Assembly: GCF_039839275.1 (NCBI RefSeq)
Contig: NZ_JBDOQP010000002.1
Location: 1,302,001 to 1,366,000, forward strand
Direction: 5' to 3'
DNA from: Aerobium sp039839275
GTDB lineage: Bacteria; Pseudomonadota; Alphaproteobacteria; Rhizobiales; Rhizobiaceae
DNA: 64,000 nt
A program made the position numbers and the translations under genes. How positions within the stretch are numbered: position 1 is the stretch's first letter; each line of letters starts with the position of its first letter. Shown here one piece after another: positions 33,574 to 42,196 of this stretch. Below the pieces are notes generated by a model. It made no database searches and was not told the origin of the DNA. It saw nothing but the letters and a program-made list of their open reading frames with translations.

Positions 33574-34137
33574 CTATCGCGCCATGGCGTGGTATTCGAC
33601 GTTCGGCCGCATATCGACGGCGGCGGCCACCCGGTTCGACATGTTGAAGAACGAGGCCGTGGCGGCGATGTCCCAGATATCGCGCTCGGAAAAGCCGGCA
33701 TCGCGAAGGCCCTGCCGGTCGTGCTCCTCGATGGTGTCGGGTCGCTCCGTCAACTTGACCGCAAAATCGAGCATGGCCTTCTGCTTCGGCGAGAGTTCCG
33801 CGGCGCGATAGTTCATCACCATCTGTTCGCCGAGCTGAGGGTCGTTGGAGAGCTGCCGCACCGCGGCGCCATGGGCGGTGAGGCAGTAGTAGCAATGGTT
33901 CACCGATGACACGGCCACCGCGATCATCTCGCGTTCGAGCTTCGACAGCCCCGATTCACCCAGCATGAGCTCGTTGTACATGTCGGTGAAGGCGCGCAGC
34001 TTCCGGTCGTCGAACGCATATGCCTTCAGGACGTTCGGGACGAGGCCGAGCTTTTCCTCGCACTTGGCGAAATAGGACTTCGTCGCATCCGAAAGATCGG
34101 TCGCCGCCAGGTCAAGCGCGGTTACCTTTTCGCTCAT
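33574..34137 (-). CDS. AhpD-like carboxymuconolactone decarboxylase family protein (peroxidase-related)
   Basis: A 187-residue AhpD-fold protein with the redox motif SVNHCYYCLTAHG (CxxC with the following His) and the family sections VPNVLKAYA and FSERDIWDIAATASFFNMSNR. It matches the peroxidase-related enzymes of the AhpD/CMD superfamily, thought to reduce hydroperoxides using a thiol relay; no direct evidence of substrate. It is divergent from NAD-glutamate dehydrogenase across a strong palindrome. Confidence 0.92.
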   Translation of the reverse strand: MSEKVTALDLAATDLSDATKSYFAKCEEKLGLVPNVLKAYAFDDRKLRAFTDMYNELMLGESGLSKLEREMIAVAVSSVNHCYYCLTAHGAAVRQLSNDPQLGEQMVMNYRAAELSPKQKAMLDFAVKLTERPDTIEEHDRQGLRDAGFSERDIWDIAATASFFNMSNRVAAAVDMRPNVEYHAMAR

Positions 34138-34190
34138 CGTTTCATCTCCCTTTCATTGTTTGCCGGCCAGTATGGCGACGGGTCGTCAAA

Positions 34191-34224
34191 CGACTTTTGT
34201 CTGTTACGATACAGGCAAAAGTCG
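34191..34224. promoter_or_regulatory. 34-bp palindrome between the AhpD-like gene and NAD-glutamate dehydrogenase
   Basis: A 13-bp arm (34191-34203) and its near-perfect inverse (34212-34224; one difference, a U-G pair in RNA) enclose TTACGATA. The right arm runs into the ribosome site of the dehydrogenase. It could be a TetR-type operator for the divergent pair or a 5' UTR hairpin that masks the ribosome site. Confidence 0.6.
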
Positions 34225-34245
34225 AGGAGGGGAGAGGGATTCGCC

Positions 34246-37200
34246 ATGGGGTCGGGCAAGAAATCGCCGCAGGGCAAGGCGGCAACGAAGGCAGGCAGCG
34301 AGGAAGTCGGAAGGCTGGCATCGTTCCTGCGGGCGCGGGCGCCGGCTGAAGACCTCGCGACATATGACGACGCGGTCTTCGAGAAGGCCATCGCACTCGC
34401 CTACCGGTCGCTCAAGAAGCACCGGGAGGGCGACAGCGTCGTGTCGATCGACAACGACCCCGCGCTGGTGCGCCATGGGCGACCGATCACGGCGATCACG
34501 ATCGTCAACGACAACATGCCGTTCCTGTTCGATTCGATCACCGGCGAGATCACCGAGAGTTCCGGCGAGGCATCGCTGGTGCTGCACCCGATCCTGCTGG
34601 TGAAACACAACAGGTCGGGCGTCGCGGAACTGGTCGGCGACGGCTCGGGTGGCAAGATCGACACTGAGGCCGACAAGGTCAGCCTGATCCACGTCCATGT
34701 CGGGCGCCTGGGCGAGGATGCGGCCGAAGCGCTCAGGGCAAAGCTGGAGCAGGTGCTGTCTCAGGTGAAGGTGGCGGTCTCCGACTGGAAGCCGATGCTG
34801 GCCCGGCTCGACGAAGCGATCCACGATTTCCGCTATGCGCCGATTCCGCTCGGCAAGGACGAGGTGACGGAAGCCATCGCCTTCCTGGAGTGGCTGCGCG
34901 ACGACAATTTCACATTCCTCGGCATGCGTGAGTTCAAATATGTCGGCGGCGAAAAGACCGGCACGCTGGAAAGAACCCGCAAGGCGGGGCTCGGAATCCT
35001 CGCCGACCCGGATGTCAGGGTTCTGCGCCGGGGCGACGAACCGGTCACGACGACGCCCGAAATCCGCGCCTTCCTACATGGGCCGGAGCCGCTTCTGGTC
35101 ACCAAGGCCAACGCCAAGTCGATCGTGCATCGGCGCATCTATCTCGACTATGTCGGCGTCAAGACGTTCGACGCAAAGGGCAAGCTGACCGGAGAACTGC
35201 GCATCGTCGGGCTGTTCACCTCCACGGCCTACACGCGCTCGGTGATGAAGATCCCGTATATCCGGTCGAAGGCCAATGCGGTCATCGCCAAGTCCGGTTT
35301 CGACCCGCACGACCATTCCGGCAAGGCGCTGATCAATGTGCTGGAATCCTATCCGCGCGACGAGCTCTTCCAGATTCCCGTGCCGGTGCTGCGCAAGCAC
35401 GCCGAGGCGATCCTCGCGCTGGGCGAGCGGCCGCGCGTGCGCGCCCTGGTGCGTGTCGACCAGTTCGACCGCTTCGTTTCCGCGATCATCTTCGTGCCGC
35501 GAGACCGCTATGATTCCAACGTGCGCGAGCGGATAGGCGAGTTTCTCAAGACGGCGTTCGACGGTCGTTTGTCGGCTTACTATCCGGCTTTCCCGGAAGG
35601 GACGCTGGCGCGCGTTCATTTCATCATCGGTCGCTCGGGCGGCAAGACCCCCAAAGTGGAGATCGAGGCGCTGGAGGCAGCGCTGCGCTCGATCGTGCGC
35701 ACCTGGGACGACGCGCTGCGGGAAGCGGCGTCCGACGCGCAGTCAAGCCCGTCGCTGATCGCGATCGCCAATCGCCTGCCGCAGAACTATCGCAACTCGT
35801 TCTCGCCAGAGACGGCATTGCGCGACGCCGGCCGCATCGCGACGATCACCGCCGAAGACCCGATCGCCGTCGACTTCTATCACCTTGCGGACGACGAGCC
35901 GTCTGGCGCGGCGCTGAAGATCTACCATCACGGAACACCGGTGGCGCTTTCGATGCGCGTTCCGCTGCTCGAAAACATTGGCTTCCGCGTCATCAGCGAA
36001 CGGACGTTCGAAATCGCCGCGGAGGACGGGGGGGAGCCGGTCTTCATCCACGACATGGAGCTCGTCAACGCCTTTGGCGGGCCGGTCGATCTGGCCGGCG
36101 GCGGGCTGCTGCTCGAAGAGGTCTTTCTTTCGATCTGGCGCGGCGAAACCGACAATGACGGATATGCCGCCCTCGTCCAGACCGCCGGGCTTCGCGCCCG
36201 TGAAATCCAGCTCCTGCGTGCCTATGGGCGCTACCTGCAGCAGGCCGGCATTCCGCAGAGCCAGGACTTCATCGCCGCCGTGCTGACCCGCCATCCCGAC
36301 ATCGCGCGCGCGCTGTTCGGGCTTTTCGTGGCGCGCTTCGATACGCAAGGCGGCAAGGACGGCGAAGTGACGGCAAGGCATCTCAAGGCGGCGATCAAGG
36401 ATGCGCTCGATGAGGTGCCGAACCTCGATGACGACACGATCCTGCGGCGCTATGAAAACCTGATCGATTCCACCTTGCGCACCAACTATTTCGCGCGCGA
36501 GTCCGATGCGCCGCGTTCATTGGCGATCAAGCTGGACTCGCGCAACGTGATGGGACTGCCGGAACCGAAGCCATGGCGGGAAATCTACGTCTACGGGCCA
36601 CAGGTCGAGGGCGTGCATCTGCGTTTCGGCGCGGTGGCGCGCGGCGGCCTGCGCTGGTCCGACCGGGCGCAGGACTATCGGACCGAGGTGCTGGGGCTGG
36701 TCAAGGCGCAGCAGGTGAAGAACGCCGTGATCGTGCCCGTGGGCGCCAAGGGCGGGTTCTATCCGCGCCTTCTGCCCGCCGGCGGCAGCCGCGGCGACAT
36801 CTTCGCTGCCGGCAAGGCCGCCTATGTGAACTTCGTTTCCAGCCTGCTGTCGATCACGGACAATCTCGAAGGCGACACCGTCGTGCCGCCTGCCGCCATG
36901 GAACGCCGCGACGGCGACGACCCCTATTTCGTGGTTGCCGCCGACAAGGGCACGGCGACGTTCTCCGATACCGCCAATGCCATCAGCCAGGCGCATGGCT
37001 TCTGGCTCGACGACGCTTTCGCGTCGGGCGGCTCGGCCGGCTACGACCACAAGAAGATGGGCATTACAGCGCGGGGTGCGTGGGAAGCCGTCAAGCGGCA
37101 TTTCCGCGAGATGAACCGAGACATCCAACGCGAGCCGTTCACTGTTGCAGGCGTCGGCGACATGTCGGGCGACGTCTTTGGCAATGGAATGCTGCTGTCG

Positions 37201-39021
37201 CCCTGCATCCGCCTGGTCGCGGCCTTCGACCATCGCGACATCTTCCTCGATCCCACGCCTGACGAGGCCGCGTCGTTCGAGGAGCGCCAGCGGCTGTTCG
37301 ACAACCCGCAGCTCAACTGGCAGGACTACGACCGCTCGAAGCTGTCGGAAGGCGGGATGATCATTTCGCGCACCACCAAGTCGGTGACTCTCAGCGATCA
37401 GGCCGCCGAATTGCTCGGCTTGCAGAAGAAGACCGCGTCGCCAGCCGAGATCATGAATGCCATTCTCAAGGCGCATGTCGACCTTTTGTGGTTCGGCGGC
37501 ATCGGCACCTATGTACGCGGGTCAAACGAGAGCAATGGAGACGTGGGCGACCGGGCAAACGATGCGATCCGCATCACGGGCACGGAAGTCGGCGCCAAGG
37601 TCGTCGGCGAAGGCGCCAATCTGGGCATGACCCAGCGCGCGCGCATCGAATACGGCCTTGCGGGCGGTCGCTGCAATTCCGATGCGATCGACAATTCGGC
37701 CGGGGTCAATTCGTCTGACGTCGAGGTGAACATCAAGATCGCGCTGGCTGCGGCCATGCGGAAAGGGTCGTTGACCCGGCCGGCGCGCAACAAGCTGCTG
37801 GCCGACATGACGGAGGACGTGGCCGGCCTGGTGCTCGCCAACAATTACGAGCAGACGCTGGCGGTTTCTCTGGCGCGTCGGCGCGGACTTGCCGACCTGA
37901 CGCATCAGGAGCGGTTCATGCAGGCGCTGGAAGCGCGGGGGCTGCTCGACCGTGTCGTCGAGGTGCTTCCGTCGAGCGCGGCGGTGGCCGAGCGCGAAGC
38001 GCGCGGCGAGGCGCTGACTCGTGCGGAAATCGGCGTGTTGCTCGCCTATGCGAAGATCGTGCTGTTCGACGATATCGTGGCCAGTGGTCTTCCCGACGAC
38101 CCGCATCTGGAAATGGACCTGATGGCGTATTTTCCGGGGCGCATGTCGAAGAAATACGCCGACGAAATCCGGGGACACAGGCTGCGGCGCGAGATCATCG
38201 CGACACTGCTCGCCAACGATGCCATCAACCGTGGCGGGCCTTCCTTCATCACCCGGATGCAGGATCTGACGGGTCGCACGGCGGCGGAAGTCGTCTCGGC
38301 GTTCACGGTTGTGCGCGACGGCTTCGAACTGCCGGCGCTCTATGCGCAGATCGACGCGCTGGACGCGAAGATCGACGGCGACATCCAGTTGGAGCTTTAC
38401 CAGACGGTCGGTCGGCTGGTTCATGCAGCCACTGGCTGGCTGCTCAAGAACGACGATGGCGCCGCGCCGCTGGGAGAGCGGATATCGGCGCTACGCGAGG
38501 CACGGAAGACTCTCGAGGGCAAGATCGGCGCGATGGTTCCAGCCTTCACGTCGGACCGCCTGCGCGACCGCGCCCATGGCCTGTTCAAGGCCGGCGCGCC
38601 CGAGGCACTGGCGGAGCGCGTTGCCTTCCTGTCGATCTCCGAACTCATCCCCGATATTGCCCAGGTGGCGCAGGAGGCGAAAGCGGGCTTGCTCGAGGCC
38701 GCACGCGCCTTCTTCGCCGTCACCGAGGCGTTCCGGATCGGCCGGATTTCGGATGCCGCTCGATCGATCTCGCCGACCGATTATTATGACGGGCTGGCAC
38801 TGTCTCGTGCCACGGAAACGGTGAGTGCGGCGCGACGCGGCATGGCGACAAGCGCGCTGGTCAGCCATGGCAAGGAGACCGACCCCGTCGCAGCCTGGCT
38901 GGAAGCCGGAGGCGAACGCGTGTCGCGCACCCGCGACCGGCTGCAGGCGCTGACGGAAGGCGGAGACCTGACGGTTTCGCGGCTGACGGTGGCGGCGGGG
39001 CTGATGGCGGATCTGAGCTGA
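34246..39021 (+). CDS. NAD-specific glutamate dehydrogenase, large (about 180 kDa) type
   Basis: A 1591-residue NAD-GDH of the large bacterial type (GdhZ/Gdh180 group), which oxidatively deaminates glutamate to 2-oxoglutarate when glutamate is a carbon source. The N-terminal half holds regulatory ACT-like regions. The catalytic core has VPVGAKGGFYPR with the active-site Lys (near residue 835), GDMSGDVFGNGM and a dinucleotide-binding GGIGTYVRGSNES. ATG 34246 has GGAGAGGG about 9 bases upstream; upstream in-frame codons run through the palindrome and are not coding. Length matches the family (about 1600). Confidence 0.95.
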   Translation: MGSGKKSPQGKAATKAGSEEVGRLASFLRARAPAEDLATYDDAVFEKAIALAYRSLKKHREGDSVVSIDNDPALVRHGRPITAITIVNDNMPFLFDSITGEITESSGEASLVLHPILLVKHNRSGVAELVGDGSGGKIDTEADKVSLIHVHVGRLGEDAAEALRAKLEQVLSQVKVAVSDWKPMLARLDEAIHDFRYAPIPLGKDEVTEAIAFLEWLRDDNFTFLGMREFKYVGGEKTGTLERTRKAGLGILADPDVRVLRRGDEPVTTTPEIRAFLHGPEPLLVTKANAKSIVHRRIYLDYVGVKTFDAKGKLTGELRIVGLFTSTAYTRSVMKIPYIRSKANAVIAKSGFDPHDHSGKALINVLESYPRDELFQIPVPVLRKHAEAILALGERPRVRALVRVDQFDRFVSAIIFVPRDRYDSNVRERIGEFLKTAFDGRLSAYYPAFPEGTLARVHFIIGRSGGKTPKVEIEALEAALRSIVRTWDDALREAASDAQSSPSLIAIANRLPQNYRNSFSPETALRDAGRIATITAEDPIAVDFYHLADDEPSGAALKIYHHGTPVALSMRVPLLENIGFRVISERTFEIAAEDGGEPVFIHDMELVNAFGGPVDLAGGGLLLEEVFLSIWRGETDNDGYAALVQTAGLRAREIQLLRAYGRYLQQAGIPQSQDFIAAVLTRHPDIARALFGLFVARFDTQGGKDGEVTARHLKAAIKDALDEVPNLDDDTILRRYENLIDSTLRTNYFARESDAPRSLAIKLDSRNVMGLPEPKPWREIYVYGPQVEGVHLRFGAVARGGLRWSDRAQDYRTEVLGLVKAQQVKNAVIVPVGAKGGFYPRLLPAGGSRGDIFAAGKAAYVNFVSSLLSITDNLEGDTVVPPAAMERRDGDDPYFVVAADKGTATFSDTANAISQAHGFWLDDAFASGGSAGYDHKKMGITARGAWEAVKRHFREMNRDIQREPFTVAGVGDMSGDVFGNGMLLSPCIRLVAAFDHRDIFLDPTPDEAASFEERQRLFDNPQLNWQDYDRSKLSEGGMIISRTTKSVTLSDQAAELLGLQKKTASPAEIMNAILKAHVDLLWFGGIGTYVRGSNESNGDVGDRANDAIRITGTEVGAKVVGEGANLGMTQRARIEYGLAGGRCNSDAIDNSAGVNSSDVEVNIKIALAAAMRKGSLTRPARNKLLADMTEDVAGLVLANNYEQTLAVSLARRRGLADLTHQERFMQALEARGLLDRVVEVLPSSAAVAEREARGEALTRAEIGVLLAYAKIVLFDDIVASGLPDDPHLEMDLMAYFPGRMSKKYADEIRGHRLRREIIATLLANDAINRGGPSFITRMQDLTGRTAAEVVSAFTVVRDGFELPALYAQIDALDAKIDGDIQLELYQTVGRLVHAATGWLLKNDDGAAPLGERISALREARKTLEGKIGAMVPAFTSDRLRDRAHGLFKAGAPEALAERVAFLSISELIPDIAQVAQEAKAGLLEAARAFFAVTEAFRIGRISDAARSISPTDYYDGLALSRATETVSAARRGMATSALVSHGKETDPVAAWLEAGGERVSRTRDRLQALTEGGDLTVSRLTVAAGLMADLS

Positions 39022-39100
39022 ACGGACAACCCGCGCGCTATCTCTCGTCATGGTGTTCGGCTAGGTTCTAGCCAATGCGAACAGCCGATCGGGGACGGGA

Positions 39101-40489
39101 ATGAGTAACGAGGCAGACGTGCGTCCGGTGCCGCGCAGCGGCATCCGGGCCTGGATGATGTTCGACTGGGCGGCACAGCCATTCTTCACGGTGGTCACCA
39201 CCTTCATCTTCGGGCCGTACTTCGTCTCCCGCATGGCCAGCGATCCAGCCACCGGCCAGGCGGCATGGGGCTACGGCATCGCGGCTGCCGGCATCGTCAT
39301 TGCCATCCTGTCGCCGGTGCTGGGCTCGATCGCCGACCGGGCCGGCGCGCGCAAGCCGTGGCTCGCGGCCTTCGCGGTGGTGCAGGTCATCAGCCTGTGC
39401 TGCCTGTGGCTGGCTGAGCCCGGCTCGTCGCTGGTGATGGTGCTTGTGTTCTTCTGCCTCGCCACCGTCGCCGCGGAGTTTTCGATCGTCTTCAACGATT
39501 CGATGATGCCGCGGCTCATCACCAAGGATGAGATCGGGCGGGTGTCCAACATCGCCTGGGGCCTCGGTTACCTCGGCGGCATGATCGTGCTGATTTTCGT
39601 CGTCGCCCTGCTCGCCGCGTCGCCTGAAACCGGCAAGACGCTGATCGGTGCCGATCCGCTATTCGGGCTGGATCCGGTGCAAGGCGAGGATGCACGCGCC
39701 ACCGGACCACTGTCGGCGCTCTGGTACGTCGTCTTCGTGCTGCCGCTGTTCCTGTTCACCCCGGACGCGCCCAAGGCGATGTCCGTGCGGCGCGCGGTCG
39801 GTGCCGGGCTGCGCGATCTGGCGAATACGATTTCCGAAGCACGCCGCCGCGCTGGGCTGGTTCGCTTCCTCGTTGCACGGATGATCTACCAGGACGGCGT
39901 CAACGCGCTCCTGGCGCTGGGCGGGGCGTTCGCGGCGGCACTGTTTGCCTGGTCGATCACGGAGGTGGGTATCTTCGGCATCATCCTGAACATCGTCGCG
40001 GTTCCCGGATGCCTGCTGGCCAGTCGGATCGACACGGCACTGGGTTCCAAGACGGTGGTGATGATCTCGCTGGTGATGCTGTGCGTCGCCACCATCGGGA
40101 TCATCTCGACGGGTCCCGGCTTCACCTTGTTCGGCGCGCTGCCCCTGCCGGCAGACGATTCCGGCGGGCTGTTCGGCACCGCCGCTGAGAAGGCATATAT
40201 TCTCTACGGGTTGCTGGTCGGCCTGGCCTTCGGCCCCGTCCAGGCGTCCTCGCGCTCCTATCTGGCAAGGAGCGTGGCGGTCGATGAGGCGGGACGCTAT
40301 TTCGGCCTCTATGCTTTCGCCGGGCGAGCAACGAGTTTCCTCGCCCCATTCCTGGTTGCGACTGTCACGGTCGCCAGCGGATCGCCACGCCTCGGCATGG
40401 CGGTCATCATCATCTTCCTCGTTGCAGGGCTCATCATCCTGCGAACCGCGCCCTATCCGGCCCATAGTGCCCGGGAAAACTCCGACTAG
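39101..40489 (+). CDS. UMF1-type MFS transporter (Atg22-like)
   Basis: A 462-residue MFS protein with about 12 helices and the UMF1/Atg22 marks: MMFDWAAQPFFTVVTTFIFGPYF at the start, SPVLGSIADRAGARKPWL, FNDSMMPRL, IGRVSNIAWGLGYLGG, and GPVQASSRSYLARSV late. Fungal Atg22 exports amino acids from the vacuole; bacterial substrates are unknown. Its TAG shares the bases CTAG with the purH stop on the other strand. Confidence 0.9.
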   Translation: MSNEADVRPVPRSGIRAWMMFDWAAQPFFTVVTTFIFGPYFVSRMASDPATGQAAWGYGIAAAGIVIAILSPVLGSIADRAGARKPWLAAFAVVQVISLCCLWLAEPGSSLVMVLVFFCLATVAAEFSIVFNDSMMPRLITKDEIGRVSNIAWGLGYLGGMIVLIFVVALLAASPETGKTLIGADPLFGLDPVQGEDARATGPLSALWYVVFVLPLFLFTPDAPKAMSVRRAVGAGLRDLANTISEARRRAGLVRFLVARMIYQDGVNALLALGGAFAAALFAWSITEVGIFGIILNIVAVPGCLLASRIDTALGSKTVVMISLVMLCVATIGIISTGPGFTLFGALPLPADDSGGLFGTAAEKAYILYGLLVGLAFGPVQASSRSYLARSVAVDEAGRYFGLYAFAGRATSFLAPFLVATVTVASGSPRLGMAVIIIFLVAGLIILRTAPYPAHSARENSD

Positions 40490-42102
40490 TGCCGGAAGTG
40501 GCGCGTGCCGGTGAAGACCATCGCGATGCCGTGCGCGTCTGCCGCGGCGATCACTTCTTCGTCCCGCATTGAACCGCCGGGCTGGATGACGGCTGTGGCG
40601 CCGGCCTCGACCGCGGCAAGCAGACCATCGGCGAAGGGGAAGAAGGCGTCGGAGGCAACGACCGAGCCTTTCGTCAACGGTTCGGGGTTTCCGGCAGCCT
40701 CGGCGGCGTCGAGGGCCTTGCGGGCGGCGATGCGCGATGAGTCCACACGGCTCATCTGCCCGGCGCCGATACCGACGGTCGCCAGGTTGCGCGCATAGAC
40801 GATCGCGTTCGACTTGACATGCTTGGCGACGCGGAAGGCAAAGGCGAGGTCGGCCATTTCCGTATCGCTCGGTGCGCGCCTGGTGACGACCTTGAGATCG
40901 AGGTCGTCGACGACCGCATTGTCGCGCGACTGGACCAGCAGGCCACCGGACACGGACTTGACCGTCATGCCGGCAGAGCGGGGGTTGGGCAGGCCGCCGG
41001 TGACCAGCAGGCGCAGGTTCTTCTTCGCGGCGACGATCGATATGGCCTCCTCCGAGGCGTCCGGTGCGATGATGACCTCGGTGAATGTCTTCACGATTTC
41101 CTCGGCAGCTTGCGCATCCAGCAGTTGGTTGAGCGCGACGATGCCACCGAAGGCCGAAACCGGGTCACAGGCAAGCGCGGCGAGGTAGGCGTCCTTCAAT
41201 GTCGCGCCTTCGGCTACGCCACAAGGGTTGGCGTGCTTGATGATGGCAACGGCGGCCGCGCGCGCGGGGTCGAATTCGCCGACGAGTTCGAATGCTGCGT
41301 CGGTGTCGTTGACGTTGTTGTAGGAGAGTTGCTTGCCCTGAAGCTGACGGGCGGAGGCGACGCCCGGCCGTTTGTCGCCATTGACGTAGAACCCAGCCTT
41401 CTGATGCGGGTTTTCACCGTAGCGCATCACCGTTTCGAGCTTGCCGCCAAAGGCACGCCACGTCGGGGCCTCGATATCCAGCGCGTCGGCGAACCAGCCG
41501 GAGATCGCGGCGTCATAGGCGGCGGTGCGTGCGTAGGCCTTTGCCGCCATTTCCTGGCGAAAGCGATAGGGTGTCGCGCCATCGTTGGCCGACAGCGTGT
41601 CGAGCAGCGGCTGGTAGTCTGCGGGGTCGGTGACGATCGTCACATAGGCATGGTTCTTGGCCGATGCACGCACCATGGCCGGCCCACCAATGTCGATGTT
41701 CTCGACGACCGAGGCATAGTCGCCTCCCGATGCCCGCACCTCCTCGAAAGGATAGAGGTTGATGATCGCGACATCGATCGCGCCGATCCCGTGTTGCTCC
41801 ATTGCCGCGGCATGCTCTGCGTCGTCGCGGATGGCGAGCAGGCCGCCGTGGACGGACGGATGCAGCGTCTTGACGCGGCCATCCATGATTTCCGGGAAGC
41901 CGGTGATTTCGGAAACGTCCCTGACCGCGATTCCCGCCTCGGCGATCGCCTTGGCCGTGCCCCCGGTGGACACCAGCTCGATGCCGGCATTCGCAAGCGC
42001 CTGGGCAAGCTCGATCAGGCCGGTCTTGTCGGACACGGAAAGCAATGCGCGGCGCGCCCTGACGAGATCGGGAGCGGGGATGTTCTTGGATATGACGGCC
42101 AT
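40486..42102 (-). CDS. purH: Bifunctional AICAR transformylase / IMP cyclohydrolase
   Basis: A 538-residue PurH that does the last two steps of IMP synthesis. The N-terminal cyclohydrolase (about 15-215) has SVSDKTGLIELAQ and GRVKTLHPSVHGGLLA. The C-terminal transformylase has KHANPCGVA (catalytic Lys-His), the DPVSAFGGIVALN section and ending DGLLAAVEAGATAVIQPGGSMRDEEVIAAADAHG, in pieces. It is followed by nothing on its strand; the MFS gene stop overlaps its own. Confidence 0.98.
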   Translation of the reverse strand: MAVISKNIPAPDLVRARRALLSVSDKTGLIELAQALANAGIELVSTGGTAKAIAEAGIAVRDVSEITGFPEIMDGRVKTLHPSVHGGLLAIRDDAEHAAAMEQHGIGAIDVAIINLYPFEEVRASGGDYASVVENIDIGGPAMVRASAKNHAYVTIVTDPADYQPLLDTLSANDGATPYRFRQEMAAKAYARTAAYDAAISGWFADALDIEAPTWRAFGGKLETVMRYGENPHQKAGFYVNGDKRPGVASARQLQGKQLSYNNVNDTDAAFELVGEFDPARAAAVAIIKHANPCGVAEGATLKDAYLAALACDPVSAFGGIVALNQLLDAQAAEEIVKTFTEVIIAPDASEEAISIVAAKKNLRLLVTGGLPNPRSAGMTVKSVSGGLLVQSRDNAVVDDLDLKVVTRRAPSDTEMADLAFAFRVAKHVKSNAIVYARNLATVGIGAGQMSRVDSSRIAARKALDAAEAAGNPEPLTKGSVVASDAFFPFADGLLAAVEAGATAVIQPGGSMRDEEVIAAADAHGIAMVFTGTRHFRH

Positions 42103-42196
42103 GCTGGCGGCTCCATCTGGCGGGGACGGGGAGGATGCCGGGGCCGTAGCACATGGCGTAGGGATTTGGAACGCAGGCGTCGGAGTGCCCGGGTTC

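Noticed and set aside
32009..33895. A 628-codon frame antisense to typA and beyond
   Set aside because: It spans two real genes on different strands and encodes low-complexity sequence; a GC artefact.
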